Below are positions 55,859 through 64,000 of a DNA stretch of 64,000 nucleotides, piece by piece. Source of the stretch: Alopecurus myosuroides (lineage: Eukaryota; Streptophyta; Magnoliopsida; Poales; Poaceae); assembly GCA_028641055.1 (NCBI GenBank), contig CM054057.1:396226541-396290540 (forward strand), given 5' to 3'. A model generated the notes under the pieces. The model was given only the letters and a program-made list of their open reading frames with translations, did no database searches and had not been told where the DNA came from. Made by a program: the position numbers and the translations under genes. Numbering within the stretch: the first letter of the stretch is position 1; every line of letters starts with the position of its first letter.

Positions 55859-58800
55859 TGTCGCACCCGGACTTCTAGGGGATACTCACAGTCCGCTAAA
55901 TAGTAGAACAAATGGCTTACGGGGCATACCGGCACCCGCATCTCAATATGAGCAGGCCAACACGTAAACATGTGACAACCATTCTCTACTATTCATCGTC
56001 TGCGCAAACCATCCCATAGAAATCCAGATACTTCCATTGACGTACTTCAAAACATACACACATGGTACGTCAACGGCATTGGAACAAGTGATATCACAAC
56101 AGATCTCTACGACACAAAAGATTGAAATAAGCTGCAAATAGCTCTCACTAGAGCAGAGATAGCAAATACAATCATCCAGAGGACACATGTCCCAACAATT
56201 CATCATTACATCACAGCGGAAGCATCCAAAGTGTCTGAGTACAGACAAGATCCAAAAGGCCTAAGAGGCCGGAAACGAAAAAGACGGAGCCCATCCACGA
56301 AGTCTCGGATCCTGCCCGGGTTCGCTATCTACTCGTCAGCAGCCTCGTCATACTCCACATAGTAGCCATCATGGGGATCCTCGGAAAACGTAGTCTGCGG
56401 AAACCACAGCCCCAAAGGGGTCAGTACATAAACGTACTGGCAAGCAAGACTCACAGTTCACCAAAGTGTAACCCGTCAACACCAAGCACAGATGCTTTGG
56501 GTTCAACGGAAGAAAGGGGATATAAAAGATGCTGCAACTGGCTGCTCTAACCAACTACAGAGGTACTACCACTTCCGGCTAAACAGAAAGAAGATAAGAT
56601 AGCGTATCGTAACCAAATACAACTAACCACCAAACAAACCCATCCTGGATCTCGCCCCTTATCCAAAGAAGCAATCCGAGGATAACTCACACTGTTGGAT
56701 TAGTGATGGTTCAGATTGTTGTGTCAATAAGCCTATTACTAGTCAACTTAGTATTAGTTAGGTGTAAGTTGTTATGAGTACTTGTTAGCCAGTACTTTAA
56801 CCAAGTAATCCATAACCGCGGAAAACACGGCTTCTCGGGAAGATTTAACCCTGCAGGTATGCACCAATTTGGCCGTACACGTAAGAATACCCCGCCAGGA
56901 TGGAAATGCACTTCCACCAAGCGAGGCACTCAACACAACTCAACTCTTCTTCGCATCAAGCCCAAAGCACCAAGTGATGTGCGTGCGCGGCTAATCGAGC
57001 CCCACGAAGAAAAGGGGACCCTCATAGCACTAGAAGACCACGCCGCCCTAAATGCCGACTACAAAAGTTCCACCCTGGCCTCGGGTTCGTACCTGCATAT
57101 GCGTGCATAAAATGGAAAGCCCGAACTAAGTTTGGCGATTTGGACGAGATGCGAATCGAATCAAATTGAGGGGGGCGCCCATACACGCTTCCCACATGCG
57201 GTTAGTGCGCTCATCATGGATCAGTAGACAAGACCCTTTTCCTAATTAGGGTCGACACTAGCAGGCCTCAAAACCACGCCGGGCCTCCTGCCGGTGCCTT
57301 ATCAGCAAATTATTATTACCTCAAAATTAACAGGTTGTTGTTTAACATCGAGCCCCAGAAAATAATAGAAATAGTAACAGAAAGTAACTGAAAACAGACT
57401 CGAGCAAAACAACCCTAAGCATGCTAGTAAGACACGGGCAACAAACAACGGGAATAGGTATGGAGGTGAGACAATATCAGGGTTTAAGGGATAACATGTG
57501 ATAGGTTCGTAACAGAAACAACTATTCATAGGGCTAGCAGAAATAGACAACGGAAAGTATCGGTAACCAATGTTGAAAGGAACACAGTGGTTCATGTGAG
57601 TGATAACTTGCCTGCAAACTCAGCAGCCTGGTACTGAGCTAGATCCTCAGAAGGGGTGTCGTAAGTATCATCGGTCTCAACTTCGTCGTATATCCGAGAA
57701 GAAGCAAACAAACAACGCAGAGAGACAAACAATCAATAACATGGCATAGTGCACAAACATGGGATGATGCATGACCATTTAATTGATGCATCAGAATAAA
57801 CTAGTTGACAAGATAACATAACATGATTAAATGGACCCACATGCAATTGGGATTGCATATGGAAAGCCCATGAATTATGGTTGAATTAATTGTTCTACAA
57901 CTAATCATCATGTGTAAGTGAGTTAGCATGATGCATGGATGAGGAAAACAGCAAAATAACAACAATAGAATCAATTGGAAATAAGGTTTACCAAGTTTGA
58001 AAATTTGTTTATTAAGTTAAGAAATTTTGGTTTCTTAAAGGTGTCACACAAGCATTTGTTGTTTTCACCACTTTTAATTGTTCAAAATAGATGGCAAAGT
58101 TCATATTTGGAAAGAACACACAATTTTGGGTGGAATACATGTTTCACTTGTTGAAAATGGATTTCAAATAAATTATTTATGAATTAAACAAGTTTAAGCA
58201 AGAATTAAATGAATTTAATTCAAACATGAACTTATTTGAATTTTTATTTGTTCAAAACATCAAACCAAATTCATATTTGAAAAGTTTATACTTTTATGGT
58301 TTGAAAACATATTTTATATGTCCCAAAAGAAATTAGTTTGACCAAGTTATGAATTTAACAATTTTAAATGATTTAAACAAGATTTAAATCATTTAACCAA
58401 TTTTAATTAGTCAAAACATGAAACAAATTTTATATTTGAAAAGGTGGTTCAATTTAGCATGGAAAACATATTTTATTTGTTGAAATTGGATTTAAAATGA
58501 GCAAGTTATTAATTTGGCAATTTTAAATGCATTAATTAAGAAACATTTGTTTTCAATAATTTAAATTATTTAAAACAGCAAACAAAGTTGATATTTGGAA
58601 AGTACATGAAAAGTTGATTGGAAAACATATTTAGTCTGTTGAATTTGGAATTTTTAGGCCCAAGTTATGAATTTTGCAAAATTAAGTGAATTAAACAAGA
58701 ATTCAAATATTGCACCAATTTAAAATATTCAAAACAGCAAACAAATTTTATATTTGGGTAGAACATTTAATTTGGTATTGAAAACATATTTAAAATGTTG

Positions 58801-58979
58801 AATTTGAAGTTAGGATGATTTATTTATGCAAGTTCCAAATTTAAGGTGTAATCTGCCAATTTTATTAACTAGGGACTTAGAATTAATTTTACAGGGACCT
58901 AGAAGATTGAAAGCAGGGACCTATGTGCAATTAGCTGTTTATTTGAGTTGTGAAAAATAAAAATAAAATGGGGTTTAAT

Positions 58980-59029
58980 CCCGTGGGGGTGGGATTCGAA
59001 CCCACCCCCTCTGCTGCGAGCGCCACGGG
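58980..59029 (-). other. tRNA-like T-arm and acceptor mini-helix in the solo LTR
   Basis: The minus strand carries GGGTGGG-TTCGAAT-CCCACCC, a T-arm with the invariant TTCGAAT loop. It is directly followed by CCACGGG, which pairs with CCCGTGG located upstream of the T-arm. TTCGAATCC is also the core of a Pol III B box. D and anticodon arms are missing, so it is not a tRNA gene. T runs follow within 25 bases on the minus strand. Confidence 0.55.
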
Positions 59030-59076
59030 TGCTAACTAGTGGGGTGGTGCTGTTCGGTTGTGACAGAAGGGGGTGC

Positions 59077-59092
59077 GGGGGGGGGGGGGGGG
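59077..59092 (+). repeat. G homopolymer (16 G)
   Basis: Uninterrupted G run next to the GC-rich block of the solo LTR, prone to length change and to sequencing error. Confidence 0.9.
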
Positions 59093-59622
59093 TTATCATG
59101 TTGCACGCGCGTTTAACTGAACATTGCAGGTTCAGGTTACTGACACTGGCCGGAGAAAAACGGCCGCCGGCGGCAGTTGCCGCTGCGACTCGCGGGAGGG
59201 CGCCCTGCGGGGAGGTGCGTCGTGCAGGTGCTGTGAGATGTGCTCGTGGCGGAGGGGAGTAGAGGAGAGGGGGAGGGATAGCTCACCGAGGGGGATGGAC
59301 AGGAGGAGGCGGTGCAGGTCGGGGCAGGGAGTCGCTGGCGACTTGGCGGCGACGGCGGCGGCGCCTCGGGCCGTCCCCGCCCGCGCCGAGTGGCCGAGAA
59401 GGAAGAGGGAGCCGGGGAGGTTCCATTCCCGGCCTCTCCCTGGCCGGAGGGTGGCCTCCCGGCGGCGATCACCGGAGGGGAACAGAGGGTTTCGGGTGTG
59501 GTTCAGGTACAGAGAAAGGGAGAGATGCAGAGATGGGCAGTGGTGGGGAGATGGAGGAAAAATGGAGGCGGGGAGAGGGAGGAAGAAGGCACTAGGGTTA
59601 GGGCAGGGAGAGCTTCGGGTTA

Positions 59623-59635
59623 GGGTTTTTAAAGG
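59623..59635 (-). promoter_or_regulatory. TATA-like box of the solo LTR
   Basis: The minus strand reads CCTTTAAAAACCC at the upstream edge of the GC-rich block, the same arrangement as in the chromovirus LTR at 13491. Prediction only. Confidence 0.35.
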
Positions 59636-60620
59636 GGGAGGAGAGGAGCTAATGACCGTTCTTTCTCCTCTGCAGCTACGTGGCCATGGCTGATGGCCAG
59701 CCGTACGAAGAAGATGACAGTGGGAAGGGGTATCGGGCCAAGGGGTGAGAGGAGTTGGGCTGGGCTGCTGCCCCTCTCTCTGCTGTTAGTTTTTTTTTTT
59801 TCTTGCTATTTATTTTTTTTTGCTGAAAAATGAAAAAGAGGAAAAGGATGGGTTTTTAGGGTTTAGAAATTTGGGTAAAATTTTGTATCAATCATTTATA
59901 TTGTAACAGCAACAACTTGTAAACTTTTGTGTTCAAAAGTTTGAATTAGGGTGTTGTTTGAAATTTGTTTGAAATGGGAGTGAAATTAATTATTAATTGA
60001 GTAATTTGAATTAAGCAACTTAGAGGTTTTAAGTTCAAGTTTATTTGACACAAAAGATGGCTTTGTTTTGATAATTTTCATAAAGTTCAAAAGGGGTTGC
60101 TGTTTGGAAGATGTAATTGAATTTGAAAGGCATTTGAATTAAGGGAATTTGCTATTAAATGAATTGTGGCAACTTAAACAATTTGATGGTTTGAAATTTA
60201 TAGTTTAATGGAAACAAATGATGGAAGTGTGTTGTCATTTTCATAATTTTCAAAAGGGTTGCTGTTTTGGAAATTAATTGAATTTGAAAAGGGTTTGGTA
60301 TTAAATGAATTTTTGATAGAAACAAAACAACAGTTTTGGAATCACAACTTTAATGGAAACAAATGATTGTTTTGATTTGAAATATTCATTTGGGAAATTG
60401 TAACATCACAAGTATGAAACAAAGGTTTGAAATTTGGTTTGAAATTCAAATAGAAAACAAAGGAAAACAAAGGAAAACAATTGGAAAACAAATGAAAACA
60501 GAGGAAAACAAATGTAAAACAAGCAAAACAAATGCAATGAACATGATGTTATGATGCAAAACATAAAATAACAGGGAGCAAACATTCTAATGGCTATTTT
60601 TTCATACTTGGGATGTTACA

Positions 60621-61278
60621 CCACCATAGGTTGTGGAGCCGTAAAGGCCTTCTGCTCCTCGGGAGTTTCTTGGGAATATGTTAGCTTCTTCTGGATATCC
60701 GGTTTTCTGGTGGGTAACTCAGAAGGACCACCCTCTTCACCATCTACCTTCTTCTGGATATTAAGATTTCTGGTGGGTAACTCCGGAGGAACCTTTTTGC
60801 CATCCAACTGATTTATGAAATCGTCAATGGGAGCAAGTTCAATATCCATGTAGTTTTCATGGGTCTCATGCCGTGATGTTGCTCGTCATGTGGAGGATCC
60901 ACCGGAGATGGAGAGAGGACGTTGTCATGTTGGGTTGCTCGTGGAGGGACAACCTTGTCTTGTTGGCTTGCCGCGGGCGCAATAGGTGTAGTGGCGACGG
61001 CCATGCCTTGGCTTGGCGCCGACCCTGACGTGGTGTTCAGCCGAATAAGGGCTTTCGACCATAGCAAGATTTGATTGTCCAGTTGGCCGAGATTCAGCTC
61101 GTTGTCGGCATCGGCGGGTTGATTAGGTGGATACAAGTCCTGGAATCCCGGTAGCACCAGATCGACGCGACCCCGAAGCTCGTTGGCCGGTATATCTATG
61201 CAGTGGTACTTACGGGAGAGTGGCTGCAAGATGCTCCCCTTTGCAACATCCTTCAACTCGCTGCCCACTTTTAGCAGG
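60621..61278 (-). pseudogene. Middle part of the CACTA ORF (upstream of the Ulp1-like region)
   Basis: Minus strand, open from 61278 to about 60890. It contains KGSILQPLSRKYHCIDIP and LRGRVDLVLPGFQDLYPPN, a stretch like those preceding the Ulp1-like domain in CACTA ORFs. A frame change near 60830-60850 leads to a Pro/Glu/Lys-rich segment with two near repeats (ELPTRNLNIQKKV and ELPTRKPDIQKKL). It ends at the solo LTR insertion; the frame then realigns with 55858. The upstream part is cut by the LTR at 61279. Confidence 0.6.
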
Positions 61279-64000
61279 TGTGACGCCCCGAGATCGAGCA
61301 CTATGCAGATTTCAGCATTTCCGCCAAAATCCACATAATAACCGATTCCAGGTTGCCACTTGTGATAACATTACAACAGTTCACGAATAATCCACAACAA
61401 CAACAGAGGAGGTATATACAAGACGACTCAAACGAGTCAAGGATACAACTGATACAATACAAAGATCCAAATAACAGCGGAAGAAACAACATAGTGTCCG
61501 ACTACGGACAAGATACAAATTGGACTAAGAGTCCTGAAGATAACCGATGGCGTCCAATCCCTGCCCAGGCCAAGCCGGAGGGATTCCCAAGCTAACGACG
61601 TCAGACTTCAAACCTGTTGACTGCAATGTGGAATATGTAGCCACGAAATGGATTCGTGGGTCAGTACTATTAAGTACTGGCAAGTGGATAAACCATACTC
61701 ACAAGATACCAGCGTAACCAATCATCACAAGATACAAATACTTTGGGTACAACGGAAGGAAGGGATTATTGCAAAGAAGCGGCAGCGGGCAACACTAACA
61801 ACTAAAGAGACGCGCTACAATTTCCGGCTAATAGAAAGGGATAAGAGAGCGTATCAGAACCAACTACAACTACTCACCAAACAATACCCATCCAGTGTTA
61901 CCCCCTACTAAGGAAGCAACCCAAGGAAACTCACACTGTTGATTAAGGTGACATTCATTTTTATGGTGGAGGTAATCTATATTACTAGTCAAGTTATCAT
62001 CGTTAGGTGTAACTTGTCTGAGTACTTGTTAGCCAGCACCTTCACCAAGTCATCCATAACCGCGGACAACACGGCTTCTCGAGAAGATTTAACCCTGCAG
62101 GGATGCACCAATTTGGCCGTACACGTAAGAATGACCCGCCAGATGGAAAGGCCCTTCCACCAAGCGAGGCACTCAACACAACCCAACTCTTCTTCGCATC
62201 AAGCCCAAAGAACCCCGTGCAATTGAGCGCACGGCTAATCAAGCCCCACGAAGAAAAGGGGACCCTCATAGCACTCTAAGAACGTGTCTCCCTAAATGCC
62301 GACTACAAAAGTTCCACCCTGGCGCCAAGGGTTCGCACCTGCATATGCATGCGGCAAATGGAAAACCCGAACTAAATGAGGCGATTTGGACGAGATGCGA
62401 ATCGAATCAGAATTGCGGGGGGCGCCCATACTCGCTTCCCACATGCGGTTAGTGCGCTCATCATGGATCGGAGGACAAGACCCTTTTCCTAATTAAGGTC
62501 GACACTAGCAGGCCTCAAAACCACGCCGGCCTCCTGCCGGTGCCTTATCATCAAATTATTATACCCAAAACATTAACATGAAGTTGATTGAATTGAAACC
62601 CAACTATCAAACTAAACAAATGATAAGACGGACAACAAGACTTGAGCGCAAACAACACTAAGCATGCAACTACGACACGAGGGCCAACAAGGTAAACAAC
62701 CAACAGGTAATAGGAAGTGGAAGGAAGGCTATATCATGGTTGCAAGGTAAGCATATGATAGGATCGAGACACAAGCATCGAATCATAAGGCTAGAATAAA
62801 GGCAACGGGAAGAATCGGTAACAAGTGATGAAAGGCAGCCATAGGTAGCAAGTGAGTATACTTGCCTGGAATCCAGCAAGTAGAGGTACATCCGCAGAAC
62901 TTGTCGTTGCTCACATCATCTCAACGTCCTATCCGCGAAGAAGCAACGAACTAGAACAAACACCGGATGCAACAATTACAACTACGGCAAAAGATCTGGC
63001 ATGATCCTATTTTATATGCATGACAGGCGATATGCAAAGCAAGATGCAACATTAAGCGATTTAATCGGAACCGGAGTCCGGACAACAATTATAGGTTCAA
63101 GTTGTTTAGCTAACCATCAATTTAAATGTTGTTTAGCATGGAAAACAATAATTAGGTGATCTAATCAATGTTAAATGGAATAGGGCATAATATTTAGTTA
63201 ATACCCCAACACATTCCATATGTTGTTATTTAGTTGACATGCATTAAACAACTGAAATGCAAGATACAAGATGCAAACAAGGGCATGGATGGCATATTAA
63301 TATTCCTTGCATTTTTCTGGTTGGAAAACATATTTGATATGTGGAATTTGGTTTTGAATTGAGCAAGTTATTAAATTGGCAATTTAAATGCACTAAATAA
63401 GAAATAGTTGTTTTCAGCAATTTAAATTATTCAAAACAGAAAACAAAGTTTATATTTGGAAAGCTTGTTCAATTTTGCATGGAAACCATATTTTACATTT
63501 TAAATTTGGAGTTCATTTGAATTATTTATAAGCATTTTTATTCTGCCCCTTTTAGTAAACAGAAGGAAACATGTTCAAATTTAATTCAATTGTGACCAAA
63601 TAAAATACCAATGTGTAGAGTTTGTTAAGACAAATTTTTAGAGCCCAAGTTTGCTCAATTTGGGTGAACAGAACTCAAGTTATGAATTTCCAAAGTTTCA
63701 AATTTTAATAGCCATTTCTGTATTTAATTATTTAGTGCAAAATTTATTACAGAAACATGTTGCAACTTTGTTACTAACAGAAAGAGCACAAGATGCTGAA
63801 TCCATAGAAATTTGAATCATTGAAATTGGAGCATTTTTCAATTTGTTATTGATTTTACAAATAAAGACTCAGTTCTGTTTTTCTGGATTTCGGGAATAAA
63901 AGAAAAAATGGAGAAGAAAAAGGGTGGCTTTGCGCCTCGGGGGGGATTCGAACTCGGGGCTCCAGGGCGTGCGGACGGGGTGCGCAGCCACTGGGCTGGC
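61279..64000 (-). repeat. Long LTR (partial), Tekay-like, runs off the window
   Basis: It begins TGTGACGCCCCGAG at 61279, with gcagg before it as candidate duplication. The region 61640-62570 is clearly related to 56400-57310 of the solo LTR (same blocks around aagatttaaccctgcag and gcaccaatttggccgtacac) but diverged, so it is a sister family. It probably has minus orientation. Whether it is a solo LTR or one end of an element cannot be told here. No gene is seen in it. Confidence 0.75.
63941..64000 (-). other. tRNA-like A-box and B-box module in the right-hand LTR
   Basis: The minus strand reads AGCCCAGTGGCTGCGC (A-box/D-arm-like), about 30 bases of spacer, then GAGTTCGAATCCC (B-box/T-loop-like), with a T5 run about 15-20 bases further on. 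It occupies the same relative place as the T-arm at 58980-59029 of the related solo LTR. The 5' side is cut by the window end. Confidence 0.5.

Larger units (their letters stand above)
55859..60620 (-). repeat. Solo LTR, 4762 bases, with target duplication ccacc
   Basis: A single long LTR with ends TGTCGCACCC (55859) and GGGATGTTACA (60620), flanked by ccacc at 55854-55858 and 60621-60625. There is no internal region. The CACTA reading frame continues across the site once the LTR and one duplication are removed. Layout (distal block at 56100-57310 shared with 61279-64000, GC-rich block at 59000-59750) suggests minus orientation. It contains no gene. Solo LTRs arise by recombination between the two LTRs of an element. 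Confidence 0.92.
53679..61278 (-). mobile_element. CACTA (En/Spm-like) element end with Ulp1-type gene, split by a solo LTR
   Basis: The left end has a subterminal repeat array (53679-53905). Minus-strand coding sequence then runs from 61278 leftwards to 54148, interrupted at 55859-60620 by a solo LTR. The coding region matches the Ulp1-like ORF common in grass CACTA elements. The terminal CACTA bases are missing at the junction with the Retand LTR (53678/53679). The far end is outside or beyond the LTR at 61279. No TNP2-type transposase is visible in this part. Confidence 0.7.

Noticed and set aside
58980..59029. A true tRNA gene
   Set aside because: The T-arm and an acceptor-like stem are present, but D and anticodon arms are missing and spacing is too short; reported only as a tRNA-like module.
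60616..60849. A short stand-alone gene ending at 60616
   Set aside because: Its stop is created by the solo LTR insertion; it is the interrupted middle of the CACTA ORF.

Overview
This window is plant repeat DNA. It most likely comes from a large-genome Pooideae grass, probably Triticeae (wheat, barley, rye or Aegilops); oat-like relatives cannot be excluded. The evidence is nested Ty3/Gypsy elements with 4-5 kb LTRs, Athila-type LTRs opening with TGATACGTC, CACTA elements whose gene ends in a Ulp1-like domain, and Helitron ends of the grass type. I found no host gene. Nearly every base belongs to a transposable element, and most reading frames are decayed copies of gag, pol or CACTA genes.

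Layout, left to right. (1) 1-14694: a minus-strand chromovirus (Tekay-like, with chromodomain) in a tandem form: LTR end, truncated pol, truncated LTR, complete internal region, complete 4.65 kb LTR. Its internal region has an intact 291-codon ORF between the primer site and gag. (2) 14695-20436: a minus-strand Athila-like unit whose two flanking LTRs belong to different families. (3) 20437-21841: the end of a plus-strand Athila-type LTR, then a protease scrap of a Tat-type element. (4) 21842-40851: a plus-strand Tat-type element truncated in reverse transcriptase. Its gag is split by a short CACTA element (23953-37674, TSD gtt). That CACTA is split by a long-LTR, pol-less retrotransposon (25207-37521, TSD cggtg), whose right LTR carries a Helitron (31935-33513). 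(5) 40852-53678: a minus-strand Tat/Retand-type element with a single-frame gag-pol (two RNase H domains, integrase) and a multi-exon gene on the opposite strand between pol and the 3' LTR. (6) 53679-61278: the end of a minus-strand CACTA element with a Ulp1-like coding region, split by a solo LTR (55859-60620, TSD ccacc). (7) 61279-64000: another long LTR running off the window.

The insertion order can be read from intact target duplications and re-joining reading frames. The strongest candidates for unusual biology are: the antisense gene in the Retand-like element (eight exons, seven GT-AG introns, all phases consistent, its own TATA box); the upstream ORF in the chromovirus; a tRNA-like A-box/T-arm module in two long LTRs; and a small RNase-H1-hybrid-binding-domain plus transmembrane ORF at the CACTA end. 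Many stop codons look like C-to-T changes at CG and CAG sites, as expected for methylated plant repeats. All family names are assigned by eye from motifs.
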